Of a stretch of 64,000 nt of DNA, positions 1 to 11,565 are shown in pieces. The stretch covers positions 80,876,107 to 80,940,106 of the forward strand of contig NC_068356.1 of the NCBI RefSeq assembly GCF_020536995.1, read 5' to 3'. The notes under the pieces are model-generated. The model was not told the DNA's origin and did no database searches. It saw only the letters and a program-made list of their open reading frames with translations. The stretch is from Dreissena polymorpha (lineage: Eukaryota > Mollusca > Bivalvia > Myida > Dreissenidae). The translations under genes and the position numbers were made by a program. How positions within the stretch are numbered: the stretch's first letter is position 1; each line of letters opens with the position of its first letter.

Positions 1-80
1 TTAACCAACAAAGCAAAATACAAATAAAGGACACAATTGCTGAATGCTATTTATGCTTATAGAGTTAAAAGTATCAGATT

Positions 81-277
81 GAACATTATAACAAGAGACT
101 GGTTTGTCAAACTGAACATTTTAACAAGAGACTGGTTTGTCAAACTGAACATTATAACAAGAGACTGGTTTGTCAAACTGAACATTATAACAAGAGACTG
201 GTTTGTCAAACTGAACATTATAACAAGAGACTGGTTTGTCAAACTGAACATTATAACAAGAGACTGGTTTGTCAAAC
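81..277. repeat. 33-bp tandem array, about 6 units
   Basis: Six near-identical 33-bp units, each containing ACAAGAGACTGGTTTGTCAA. The period is a multiple of three, so several frames stay open on both strands across the array. I treat these as repeat artefacts, not genes. Confidence 0.95.
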
Positions 278-305
278 CATTGAGCCACGTTCTGGGAATC
301 AGGGA

Positions 306-504
306 TTAATGCATGTGCGTAAAGTGAAGCCCAAATCTGCACAGGCTAATCAATGAGGACACTTTCAGCCTAAACTGGATTTTCGCCAAGAAGAGACTTA
401 ATTAAAGCAAAAAAATACCACACAAGCAGAAAGTGTTGTCCCTGATAAGCCTGTGTGGACAGCTTAGGCTAATCTGGGATGACATTTTACGCACATGAAT
501 TAAG
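306..504. mobile_element. MITE with TGCATGTGCGTAAAGTG ends, copy 1
   Basis: About 199 bp. The left end reads GCATGTGCGTAAAGTG and the right end is its imperfect reverse complement. Inside are inverted subrepeats based on GCACAGGCTAATC. TTAA lies at both outer edges, which would fit a TTAA target duplication of the piggyBac type. A second copy lies at 52722-52920. There is no coding capacity. Confidence 0.85.
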
Positions 505-530
505 CCCAGATTTCCAAGAACAAGTCTCAA

Positions 531-746
531 TTAACTCTTTCAGTGCTGGAACCGAATTTTGAAGGCCTTTGCAAACAGTTTGGATCCAGATGAGACGCCA
601 CAGAATGTGGCGTCTCATCAGGATCCAAACTGTTTGCTATTCTGATAGTATTCTTTGAAAAAAAAATCCAAGAAAATGCTTATTTTAGAAATTTAGCAGA
701 CAACATTTTAGCACTGACGACAAATTTCCCAGCATGCAAAGGGTTT
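531..746. mobile_element. Foldback MITE with perfect central hairpin
   Basis: The left end (TTAACTCTTTCAGTGCTGG) is the imperfect reverse complement of the right end (CCAGCATGCAAAGGGTT). A long hairpin sits at 571-637 with arms GCAAACAGTTTGGATCC and GGATCCAAACTGTTTGC, closing over GAGACGCCACA. Non-coding. Confidence 0.8.
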
Positions 747-1274
747 ATTTCCAGCTTTCTGGAAGGCTTAATACTTTGACAAGTTAATTTGGGCCATATT
801 GACATTTATGAAAAAATGTGCACACTCTTATCATCTGCTGTACCACCCAAGTAGTGAAAATAAAATGCTGACCACCGAGTATGGATTATGAATAGGTGAC
901 CTATGAAACATTAGTATAAATCAACATGCTTTTCACATTCCAATTAGTAGACCATATGTACTTGATCACAACAAAAAGGTCATTTAAGTGATCACTCAGT
1001 GATGGCAGTTAAAGTTGTTTGTCACCAACCAAGTATTGGTTTTATCATCCGTGCTTGATCATAGAAAACAGGTGTTTTATAGGTGGCCTGTAATAAATTA
1101 TTTTGTCAGCTTATTTGTCATATGCCCATCTCGTGCCTTAGGATGCTTGTCTGCGCTGATATAATTATAGAGTTAGAAGGATTTTGGTGAACTACTTTTA
1201 TGTTTGAAGTTGGGTAGGTCGGTTAGTTGGTCTGCAGATCTTTTGTGTTACCTTTTTGAATGATATGTAGGGAA
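747..1274. other. Non-coding stretch, nothing recognised
   Basis: AT-rich sequence without a credible exon. Presumably it is intron of the SORL1-like gene, because the next exon at 2500 starts inside a codon. Confidence 0.5.
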
Positions 1275-2235
1275 TGCTTTGATCTACAATCATGCAAATT
1301 GATATGATGGTTACTTAATTGGGAAGATTGGAAGACAGTCAAATGTCAAGGTCAAAGCGGTTTGTAACAGTAATCTTATTTTTGCACAAATTTGTGAAAA
1401 TGCATTCATCTATGATTATGCAAATATTGAAGGTTGTTACATACGTGAAAGACACCTATTGAATTTGAGGTCACCCAGATAAAATGTCAAGTTAACAGGG
1501 GTTTATAACATTCATTTTGTGACTATTTTCAGAGCCCTTTGACCTATGATTATTCAACTGGGTGTAGTGGTTACTTGGCAGGAAAGGTCAAGGTTACATG
1601 TGCTTTAATTAATAAATTGGTGTCTGCATGATATCTAGAGACGGCTTTGACCTATGAACATCTAAATGTGTATGCTGGTTATTTGGGAGGTTTATTGATA
1701 TTGAGGTCCACAGGTCAAATGTAAAGGTTACAGGGATGTGTGACTAAAACTTCGTTTCTACGTGTCTTGAAAAAGCTTAAACCTATGATCATGCATATTT
1801 TTATAGAGGTAACTTTGGTGGACAGGAAGATGCCTATAAAGTTTTTGGATATCAGGTCAAAGGTCAAGGTCACATTGGCCTTCATCATGAAATTGGTTTT
1901 TGCACAATATCTAGAGCAAATTTTGACCTATGATCATTTAAATTGCTAGGCTGGTTACTTGTGAGGATACAAATATTCATAATGATTTTGAGGTCAGAGT
2001 GTAAAATATCAAAATTGTATGTTCTTGCAACACTAAATTCTCAACATCAATATCTTGAGTATTTTTTTGATTATATAAATTAGTATGATGGTTAGTCTTT
2101 GATGACAAATTATGACCCCTAATAATGTTCAAATCAAAAGATTAACTGTCAAGGTCAAACACACTACTTTGATAAAAGTCCTGGGGCACACATGTTTTTA
2201 TAGAGATCTCTTTTTTATCTGAATTGGCTAAGCAC
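1275..2235. repeat. Degenerate tandem array, about 110-145 bp units
   Basis: A core close to CTATGATCATGCAAAT recurs near 1281, 1411, 1543, 1652, 1784 and 1928. Each core is followed by GGTTACTTGG-like and GTCAAGGTCA-like motifs. Units differ in length and are well diverged, so the array is old. It lies in the intron upstream of the SORL1-like exon. Confidence 0.75.
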
Positions 2236-2499
2236 ATTCCAAATATAAGCTCATATAATAATTGAACCTGGTTCTTCAGCTCAAGCCTTTTGTACGCTCA
2301 AAGCGCAACTTTAAAGTCATTCATTATTTGACAAGCTAGTACTCGTGAAATGAATGATTGAAAGCAAGACCATTCAAAAGGCAAATATATTGAGTATTTT
2401 TATCCAAGTGATAATTTTACAACAACCAAATAGTCAAAATGGCAGATATAATCCGATTAACTATTAAAAGTTCATTAATGTTTTAATACTTATTTACAG

Positions 2500-2730
2500 C
2501 CCTTGGTGCAGTGACTCCTCAGCCTGTTATGGCTGACCAGGTGGCGCTGAGTCGAACCAATCTCCTGGCAATGATTGTGGCGCCAGTGGTGGTGGTGCTA
2601 GTGCTGGTTGTGGTTATCATTATCTTTGTCATACGTCACCGACGTCTGCAGCGATCGTTCCGAGCCTATGCAAGCAGCCATTATGAGGCTCGATCAGGAA
2701 CCACAACCTTTACTGGGGCTGATGAATTGG
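2500..2730 (+). CDS. SORL1: Sortilin-related receptor (SORL1-like), penultimate exon: transmembrane span and tail
   Basis: Internal exon between acceptor TTATTTACAG and donor GTGAGT, starting two bases before a codon and ending one base into one. It encodes a short extracellular stretch, a Val/Ile-rich membrane span (about exon residues 20-43), the stop-transfer HRRLQ and the tail RSFRAYASSHYEAR. Human SORL1 has HRRLQSSFTAFANSHY here; FANSHY is the retromer (VPS26) sorting motif, replaced here by YASSHY. The acidic stretch that follows joins in frame with the exon at 5799. SORL1 is a type I receptor that cycles cargo between Golgi and endosomes. The rest of the gene (VPS10, LDLR and FN3 domains) lies upstream of the window. 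Assignment rests on remembered family sequence, and the match is strong. Confidence 0.9.
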
Positions 2731-3135
2731 GTGAGTGATTAATGTTGGTAAATAAATCAGTTTATGTTTACTGTGTGATTGTTGAATGAATGATTAATTT
2801 GTTAGGGTCTTTGTTGGTGATAACTTTGTGATAAACTTACTAAAAGATTATTTTGTTAGTAACTTGATGGATGATTAATTTGTGATGAACTGTGATGTTC
2901 TTTTGAATGATTAATTTGTGATAACCTTGTTGAATGATGAATTTGGGATACACATTTGGAATGAGTAATTTTGAAAATATGATTGACATTGTGAGTGATT
3001 TAATTGTGATGACTTTTGTGGATGATTAACATGCGATGAACATGGTAAGTTTGTGATGAATTTGGTCAGTGATTAATTAGCGATGTATTTCAATAGTAAG
3101 TAATTTGTAATAAACTTTGTGATTTATTTTGGGTA
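2731..3135. repeat. Decayed minisatellite starting at the SORL1-like splice donor
   Basis: Many imperfect units of about 25-35 bp on the theme GATGATTAATTTGTGATGAA. One unit near 3055 (GATGAATTTGGTCAGTGATT) closely copies the exon-intron junction itself (GATGAATTGGGTGAGTGATT at 2721). Another near 3036 contains a donor-like ATGGTAAGT. Confidence 0.7.
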
Positions 3136-3333
3136 ATCTTAAGTAGGGATTATCTTTTTAATACCTTGGCCCGTTATCAATTTATGATGAGATTCTAAAA
3201 TGTCAGCATTTTAAAAGAACACTCTTGATAAAAAAAACTTGTATTTTTTATAATATGCCCATAATTAACACCTAGTTAAATGTATTTTTCCTTTGATCAA
3301 TGTTTTACCGCAACTTAACACATAGTCAAGGGT

Positions 3334-3770
3334 TGTGATAAATATAGGATCTGGTACGAGTTGTCATATCATACCATATTTTATTAAACGAGTTCAGGAA
3401 TTTCGTTAGTAAGCAAGTCTTTGGCGAGCTTACTAACAAACTTCCTGGACGAGTTTAATAAAATATGGTATGAAAGGACAACAAGTGTCAGATCTTTAAT
3501 TATCACATGCTTTTAAATCAGCAAACTAAATAAATATGTTCCCAAACATAATGATAAATCCCGAATGTTGTTTACATTTCGTGACGTCATTTGATGTTGC
3601 AACATCATTTCAGCAAAATAACAAAATGCGATTGGTCAATCGAATGAAAACTAAGCCAATGAAAACGCTTAAAAAGTATATATTACACATGTGTAAGATA
3701 AAAATATTCGTTATGGTTATATTACATGGGAAACAGGGTATGTCATGTGATAAACAATTATCCCATTCTC
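3334..3770. mobile_element. Foldback element, copy 1
   Basis: The left part (3334-3510) is an imperfect palindrome with arms of about 80 bp, containing TACCATATTTTATTAAACGA and its complement. It is followed by a tail of about 260 bp with TGACGTCATTTGATGTTGCA. A second copy with the same order of parts lies at 42475-42897, at roughly 90% identity by eye. The short frames inside are not shared in a way that suggests a protein. Confidence 0.85.
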
Positions 3771-3866
3771 ACTGTTGCTGAAAAATATGTGCTTAAAAAA
3801 CCTCTTTTTTATGTGTATGCAAGTGGAAAGAATTAAGACAAAACAAAATTCAGCAGTAGTTTATAG

Positions 3867-4008
3867 AGAATACTAGGTTAGCGTTGAATACAGAGAAGTT
3901 TATGTTGCGAGGCTTAGAACGCCGGAAGCGCGAGCCTTGGCGAGCGCTTTCGGTGTTCGAGCCGAGCAACATAAACTTCTCTGTATTCAACGCTAATCCT
4001 AGTATTCT
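3867..4008. repeat. Near-perfect 42-bp arm hairpin, possibly one end of a larger element
   Basis: The arms at 3867-3908 and 3966-4008 are complementary almost throughout (for example GCGTTGAATACAGAGAAGTT and its complement), around a GC-rich loop. Just outside, TTTATCCCATTT near 4011 is inverted again at about 5758-5772 (AAATGGGATAAA). The whole 3.9-5.8 kb intron segment may therefore be one inserted element, but I see no coding sequence in it. This larger boundary is tentative. Confidence 0.65.
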
Positions 4009-4019
4009 ATTTATCCCAT

Positions 4020-5755
4020 TTGATTTTTTCAACGTGACATTTAACATAAATAGATCTAATAACCTTAACAATAATTTTAATTCAGTCATAAAAGCGCTTA
4101 AAATCTAACAAATGTAACCATGCGTAGTGATATACATGTATTTGTTCTGGTACGCAAAATAGTCTTTAAAAAATTCACACACAAACTGTAAAACAAGTAA
4201 AAATATCACCATATGCCTATATTCTATTTTACGCAGTATGCGAATTTTAACACATTACGACCGCGAAAAGAAGATTTTACTTTACTATAATTTATTTTAT
4301 TTTCGAAAGAAAATGATCAAAATCCAATATGGCGGCGATTGCTCCTGACAAAATGCTGTCGATGTCAACATACATGTACACCATCGACGACCTAGTTCTG
4401 GCTACCATAACTTTAAATGTCGCTTTTTATGATTTTTGACTGGCGCGACTTTGTACAGGTCTGTCAATACTAAATAAACTGTACGCTGAAGTTTCTTTAG
4501 CTATCGAAGACCTTGACAATTTTGACGAGTAAACAGACAATTGCAGCGACTGACACTTTATTTGACAAAATATACAGGGCAATACGTTTTCCGACTTCGG
4601 ACGATGAATTTAAGGACGCGCAGAACGTGTTTTTTATATAATTTTATGGGTATGCCGTGTGTGATCCGATGCATCAATGGCGCCTATGTTAAAATCATTT
4701 CCCCGAGAACAGGGAACGACAAAAGTACAAACAAAAATCAAAACACGTAAGAGCTAGTATCTTACCTTTATCCTTTAAAATCCATCTAATAATCCATTTA
4801 ACTCAATAATTGACGATTTTGCATCTAGGGTCATTAATAATTATTTTAGCATAGTTAAATAAAGACCCTTATGCCATTCTATCACTTTATTCAAATGAGT
4901 TTATGAACGCGATAAACTTTCTTCTTCGTCACACGCTACGTCATTTACTCTACATTTCTGCTGTTCAAATGAACCGGAGCAGTTTATCTAATAATAGCCG
5001 TTGGTAAACTCAGTTGCATTTGCAGATTTCTGCATACAAACATAATTATGTTTAAACTTGCACAATGTTTTATTTATCTATGGTAAATACACTTATTATA
5101 CGAGAAAATAATTTAATATATAAATACACAAAGAATGGAAAACATTCCAGTACACAACAGATAAATGAGTAGAAAATACCCGTGTAAAAAATGGGACGTT
5201 CCCAATTCCAGTGTGGTGCTATTTTTACCATCTTATACTTTACACAGTTCTATGCCTAACGTGAATTAAATAGGAAAGCAAACATAGCAGATTATTTATG
5301 AACTGTGCGATATGTGTATGGCTTGTTGTACATTCTTAATATTTAAGTTAAATGTCAAAAGTATATGCTTTGGTTATAAACAATGCACATTACACTAAAT
5401 AATGTCGTATAATTTTGAAGCTCAAGTTTTGTCGACTTTGTTTCTTATGAAAAATCATTCAGTGGTAAAGTAAATATAAATAAAAAAATAACAAAACAAA
5501 AATCGTGTAATTTTATATTTTATTTCAACATTTCTTTTGGTGAATATGTCATATATATTTTTTCTGCAAAATATGCACATTTTCTTTTAATGGGTGACCT
5601 TAAAATTCGATCAATGAACCAAACAATATCGACCTAATTTTAGCGCATATCGCATGACGTCATTTAAAAAGTAGTCCGTGCACGCGACAGGTATATTCCA
5701 CAGTGTTGAATACAAGCAAGTATATTCCACAACGTGTTATACCGTCAATGTCGCG
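4020..5755. other. Intronic AT-rich sequence
   Basis: No convincing exon. The open frame at 4541-4750 has no splice signals of quality and no recognisable composition. The sequence lies between the hairpin and the last SORL1-like exon. Confidence 0.5.
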
Positions 5756-5798
5756 GTGAAAATGGGATAAAATTCTTTCTATGAATGTCTGTTTGCAG

Positions 5799-5863
5799 AT
5801 GAAGATGGTGATTCTCCTATGATCAGGGGCTTCTCAGATGATGAACCGCTTGTGATTGCGTAA
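5799..5863 (+). CDS. SORL1: SORL1-like last coding exon: acidic tail and C-terminal GGA-binding motif
   Basis: The acceptor CTGTTTGCAG is followed by a frame that completes the codon split at 2730, giving GADELDEDGDSPMIRGF and then SDDEPLVIA before TAA at 5861. Human SORL1 ends in the closely similar DEDAPMITGFSDDVPMVIA. The acidic DDxPxVIA end is the site that binds GGA adaptors in the human protein. The conserved stop position and matching phase make this the true end of the gene. The intron between the two exons is about 3.1 kb and full of mobile elements. Confidence 0.9.
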
Positions 5864-6121
5864 ATGTGGAAAATGAAAACCAGTTTGACATTAACAGTCT
5901 GTGATCACATATATGTGGACTAAGAAAACCAGTCAACAAGCAGTAGATATGGCCCAGCAGTCACTTACATAATAATAAGTCTTGCATTTTTAATTGATCA
6001 ATATCCTTTTACTTCTTGGAATGCTGTCAATGGATTGAAATGAAGCATTAATCATTAAAATTAATGGATGCAGAAACGGCATCTGTGATATCTCATTCTG
6101 TTCAAATACATTTTTTCAAGC

Positions 6122-6127
6122 AATAAA
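6122..6127 (+). other. SORL1: Candidate polyadenylation signal of the SORL1-like gene
   Basis: AATAAA lies 259 bases after the stop codon, the first canonical hexamer downstream. Later AATAAA motifs (for example near 8584) could give a longer 3' UTR. Confidence 0.45.
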
Positions 6128-9091
6128 AACAAGACTTAAGTTACTTTTGTTACAATAATTGATATGATGTTTTTTAATATAATTATGCTCATTTATTTGT
6201 TACACGGTAAATTTAACCAGAATTTCCATTGTTTTTGTTTAAAAATATGTATATATATGATTTGTTATTGTTTGTGTTTATGCAATATAATTTTGTTGAT
6301 CCTTATGAAATTGTCCATTCCATTGTATTGATTGTAACTATATTGACAATTAACAAAAATAAGCTATGTTTTAATTCATTATTAGATGTTTTTAACGGTC
6401 AATGATTAAAGTAAAGATTTAAACAAAATTGACTTAAAACAAAAAGATAAATTGTTTACGTGAAAAAAAAAAAAACAACCCTTTAAAAGTTATTCCTTGT
6501 AAGTTTCTTTCATTATACAATATAATTAACGGTGTTCTTTCTAGAACAATTACCACAGTGTCCTGCACATGATTTATTCATAATACTTGTTGAAATCATG
6601 TTCAGATAATGACTTAAGAATTTAAAACTAAATTAATTAGTTATTAATAACAAAAGCATTACTTGATAACTCAGAAAGAAATGCATTGATAGGCAATGAT
6701 TAACTGATCTTTAATTTCTTTGATCATTTAAATTAGTCAAGATCGAAGTCGTCTTAAAACAGAGGCTTTTGTTGCGTAACCAGTATAGTTTGTATGTCAT
6801 TTACATTCCAAGAATAAATATTTTAAATCCAGTTAGAAAGTCAGGGAGACATTTGACGCCTAAGTGACATTGAGTTGTTTCCTTCCACAATGGTGGCTTT
6901 GTTGCATCGTAACGTGTGAGAAATGGCAGGTTTTATTTGTTATTTACAATCCTCTTTATATTTACATCAACTGCTTCAGAAGTCATTGATAACAATTGTT
7001 TATTTTGTTGTTAATTAGTCTCTTAATGGGGTCATAATGCATATCATATCAATACCAAAGGTGGTGGTGGGGGAGTTCTGTTATAAAAGATCTTGTTATG
7101 CTCATTACCTTAATAAGAGTCCATGGACTCACTAGTGGATGTATGTCTTTATTTTGTGGTGCATAAAATAAAAAGGATTTTTAGAAAAAAAAAATATGTT
7201 ATGAATATTTTTTAATGATTCGTAAATGGGTACACTCATTATTCCGAGTAACCCACTATTAGGAATTTTGTGGTTTTAAGCCTTTCCTTGTTTCATTTCA
7301 AAGAAAAGATTTTAGAAAAAAACAAATTTATGTACTTTGGTTTGATATGCAAAATTCTTTAAGCTAAATTAGGTCTTGTGCACATTTGTTATACATTTAT
7401 GGTAAAGAACAGTGACTTTTGACTCTGTTAATACACATGCACATAATTTTGACATTTTTCATCGTTTTGGGTCTTATGTAATATTGATATAATTTAGTTT
7501 TATAATGTAGTATTTCATGATTGACTAAGTGACAAAAGTTTTCTTCAAAGATCAATTACTGTATCCAATCTGTGAACAGGTCCTATAAATGCATGTCAGA
7601 CCAGTATGCAGTGATATACAGACATCGTGAAATATGTTTATGGTAATATCAGTGACTATATACAAGGAAATACATTTTTTTAGTTAAAGTTATGTGTTTT
7701 TAGATTACAAACACTAACTCATGTTGTAACACCACGACATATTGTCAACCTACCTAGATCTGCTGTTTTTCAAAAGAATCTCAGTAAATTGTATTAGTTA
7801 TACATTGAGTTTTAAGGTAGTTTTTTTTTATGAGGTTGTGTACATGGTATTTTACTTATACATTCTTCTCAAGACTTTATAAAGAAGTTAAATATTTGAT
7901 TCAGTGACACATCTATTTACATTGTGATACAGAACCAGCAAATTAACATAGGCAGATATAAAGGATGTTGTTGTTGCTTTGTATCCGATTTACCATGTCA
8001 AGCAACTTTCAAGAATGTGTGTATACTATACTTTTTACTTAAAAATCTCTTCATACAAATATTCAACCCTCTGTAAACAGCTGAACAATATTTGTCTATG
8101 CTTTGTTTTTTAATATGTTTCAATGTTATTTGTTTGTTTGTGGAGAAAAAAATGAGTGCTAAATTGTTTGATTTTCTATATGCTTTATTTGTTCTTTTTT
8201 GTCACTTTTTTGAAATTGTTTCTTTTATTGTTTTTTTGCTTGCCATCCATGTACAGTATATATGTAAATGATTTTAACTATGATGCTTTAATGCTTGCTT
8301 GAGATTATTCTGAGCCAAACTCTTCTTTCCCTGTTAACATATCAATATTGCAGCGGTTATTTTATATGTGCTCAATAACCATTTTTACTTAACGTCTTTC
8401 TTCCTTTTCATTCTTGTTTACTTAAAAAATATCAAAACAGAAAATATTTTTATTCCATATAATTTGAATACATATTATTCAAAATGGTATTTGCTCTGTT
8501 GCTTTTTCTCCATATATTTCTGTTATTCAAACATCTGTTTATTTGATATAATCTCAAAAGTTCTGTTTTGTTTATGTGATCCTAAATAAATAAATGGTAG
8601 CTTTATCTTTAAACCAATCGCTAACTGAAACTAAAAAGCAAATTTTTCCTTAATACAGAAGCTATTTCTGTATATAAATAACAATAAGGAAACTAAAAAA
8701 TTTAGTTAATTTTGTTGAGCGTCATGTTGAAGGGAATTGATAATTTTCATAATATTAATAAACTGAAATTTGGTATACAAATTAATAAACATAAACATTG
8801 TACATTTTATATGAATTCAAAATTGTGTTGTCAATAATTTTGCCTGAGAGGTGTGTTTTAGTGATGAAATTTCATAAAATGCATTATTCTTGCATTACAT
8901 GTATTTGAAGCTGGATATGATATGCTTTTGAAATTTATAGCTTTAATATTGAGTCTTGTCTTAAATGATTTTTAAACATTATAATATATTATAAATACCT
9001 GGCCTCCACCAAAATCATTGAGGGGACACACTGTATCATATTTGCTTGTCAATTTTAAATTTGTGGTTCATAAAATGGCAATGCGTTGTCT
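6128..9091. other. AT-rich 3' flanking or intergenic sequence
   Basis: No exon, RNA gene or clear repeat seen. Homopolymer runs are common. The 73-codon frame at 8368-8589 is Phe/Leu/Tyr-rich, as expected from T-rich DNA, and is not supported. Part of this may be a long 3' UTR. Confidence 0.5.
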
Positions 9092-9305
9092 CTAACCCTT
9101 TCCCACTCTGCAGCAAAGTAAAACTGTCTAAATGCAACCAGCATAAAACCAGAAGAGCCTTCTATTAACTCAAAGGCTTTTCTGGTTTATGCTGTTTGCT
9201 GCTCACCAGGAATGGAAATTAAGCCTTTAAATTTTTGTATCTATAATAAAAGGTCTTTAATTCAATATGATTTTCTAAGGTACTGCAAAAGGTTCATTTA
9301 CATAC
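9092..9305. mobile_element. Foldback MITE (CTAACCCTTTCCCACT family), copy 1
   Basis: It begins with TCTAACCCTTTCCCACTC and holds an internal hairpin based on CCAGCATAAAACCAGAA and TTCTGGTTTATGCTG. The same layout occurs at 50981-51221, including TTTGCTGCTCA and an AAGCCTTTAAA block. This copy is the more worn, and its right end is uncertain. Confidence 0.75.
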
Positions 9306-11565
9306 TTGTCTCTTGCATGCTAAGGCATTTTTGATCCTATAAAGCTGTTATCCATTCTGATTCATGATTCTGTCATAATAAAAGTATCACACCTCAGACT
9401 TAGTCTTAACATAATATTAGAGCCTTTAGATATAAGTGTTAGATTATTATTTTTTGGATTTTGTATTGTATGGGTCAGATAAACCCTTAAAAACTGCACA
9501 TGCACAAAATGCCTGGGTTGTCTTGGTATTCCAATTTTAAAACTTATTTTATGTTTGAATTATTAAACATCTCAGTATAATTTTACTTTAACCATTACCA
9601 CAGAAGATATATGTTCAAAAATAATTTATTACAAACATCTGTTAATTTGTCTATGATTCCTTTCATTCTGTCTTAGAGACACAATATTTAAGTGTCAACG
9701 GAACTAGTGTTCTTGGTTGGATGTTCACATTATTTTTCTTTGCTTTAAGCATTTTCTGTGTAATATTGCCTTAAAGTTCCATGTTTATTTTTATAGGATC
9801 TGCAAATGGTGTACTGTTAACTAGAATGATGTGCTGAAATTTAATTTTTGAGTTGCACTTTAATTGAACACATTTCTATGTTGTTGTTTTTTTTCGGTGT
9901 AAGAAACACCTTTTGTTGATGGAAGAAGTGATTTGTTATGTGGTGCCTTCATAAGCAAAAATGTTGCTAACACATATCACTTATTTTTTTCTAAAACCGA
10001 TCTTCACAACAGAGAAATGTTCGATATCCATGTTCAAACTTGCTATATAACTTAATAGTTCAAGCATTTCTCTGCACTAAAGGTCTGGTTTATTATGTCT
10101 TTTGCTTGTATTCTGATTATGAAATATTGCTTTCATTTAAATAAACGGTTGAACAAAAAGTTACTTTTTTTCTCTACGTGAGTGGAACAAACGTTTAACA
10201 GTTATGTAAATAACACAGTTGAATTGTGAAGATTTTGTTTAAATATCTGGTAACTGTTGTTCGGGACGAAATGACGTTGATTTATAAAGAACATGACAAC
10301 ACGAGGCATGTTTGTCGGTGCTCGGTAAATTTATTAGAGTTGTTGAACTGAAGAATTGGTGTTGCTGTTCAGAGGCTAGTAAATAAACCAGTAACATAAA
10401 TTCAAGTTCCACTGTCTGCTGTCTAATAAAACATCGCCACGAGTGATTTCTTTATTTCCTCATTGGTCAAAAAGAGCGTCGTGGGGTAATTTGTGCTAGA
10501 CGGTTTTGAAATTGCGTTATTTGTCTAGTTTTATTTCTAGGACAAACTCCTTTTCCACAGTGACATTCAAAATGAGAATGCAGCGAATCGTTTAATTCTT
10601 ATTGTGACCTTGGTTGTTTTAAGACGGCTGGATGAAGTGCCGAGAGTTTCGTATTTTATATGCTAAAGATCAACGCCGTCAAGAGTTAAGATGATTGCAG
10701 AGTGCATTAGAAGCGAACAATTGAGTCAACCCGATGAGTGACATTAGATGATTGAACATATCTGTAATACTGATATTCTTTATGACCATATCTGAAGAAT
10801 TAATTACTCACCGAGTTTTGGGTAGCCCTTTTGCAAATCGCGATTGCATAAATCAAGTGATAATATAACCACATAATACACACTATGGATGTTAATACAT
10901 CCAATATTACAAACGGATGAGCCTATACGTATATTGTGTAATCTGGTTACCGAATCGAACGTTTGGATCAGAAAGAAAAATAACTCGGTATATTGCCGGA
11001 TTAGCTTCGCACTACGGCAATTGTGTTAAAAAGCGTTTTGTCGTTGAAATTTGCTATCAATTATTCAAAACAATATACGCGGAAAACATACAAAACGCTT
11101 TTAGTGAATGTAATTCGTTGTTCCAGCACGCGACGAAAAAAACTACGTACGTCACTCATCCGTGGTTCACCATGTAAGAAATGTCACGAGCTGGTAGAAT
11201 TTAACCTCTTTTCTTACTGGATCTGACGCGCTTTGCTTTAAAACTTATTACGACAGCACAATTAAAGATGATGTACATAGCTTATTAAATATTATATTTG
11301 GACAACAATGCGATATTGTGAGTGTAATACGGCGTGTATCAGGTAAAAGGCATCTCGTCGTCTGTGCGACTGTCATCCGCTTGACAAGTGCCCCTCGTTT
11401 CAGAATTAATTACGAGTACTAAAGAGAACAATCAAAGGCAACAGTCCATGAAATGAGTGAGTTAGTAGAAGATCGACTGTGAAACTCACGTAGAAAGGAC
11501 GCGAGCGGAGTGATATTTTATTTTCGGATTGTTTTTAACAGATTTATTTCGTAGGGAATTGAACA
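9306..11565. other. Intergenic region and probable promoter/5' UTR of the next gene
   Basis: No exon is recognised up to the ATG at 11566. A pyrimidine-rich run and AG lie shortly before it (TTTTTAACAG near 11531-11540), which could be the acceptor of a non-coding first exon. The frames at 10917-11226 lack family resemblance. No TATA box stands out. Confidence 0.45.

Noticed and set aside
37-342. Overlapping open frames on both strands with KLNIITRDWFV-type repeats
   Set aside because: The 33-bp tandem unit is a multiple of three and stays open by construction; there are no splice or start features.
4330-4345. AATATGGCGGCGATT and similar at 35262 and 52565 as YY1-type promoter sites
   Set aside because: The motif is short and no transcription start or first exon could be linked to any of the three.
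8368-8589. 73-codon frame rich in Phe, Leu and Tyr
   Set aside because: Composition expected from T-rich 3' flanking DNA; no motif or splice signal.
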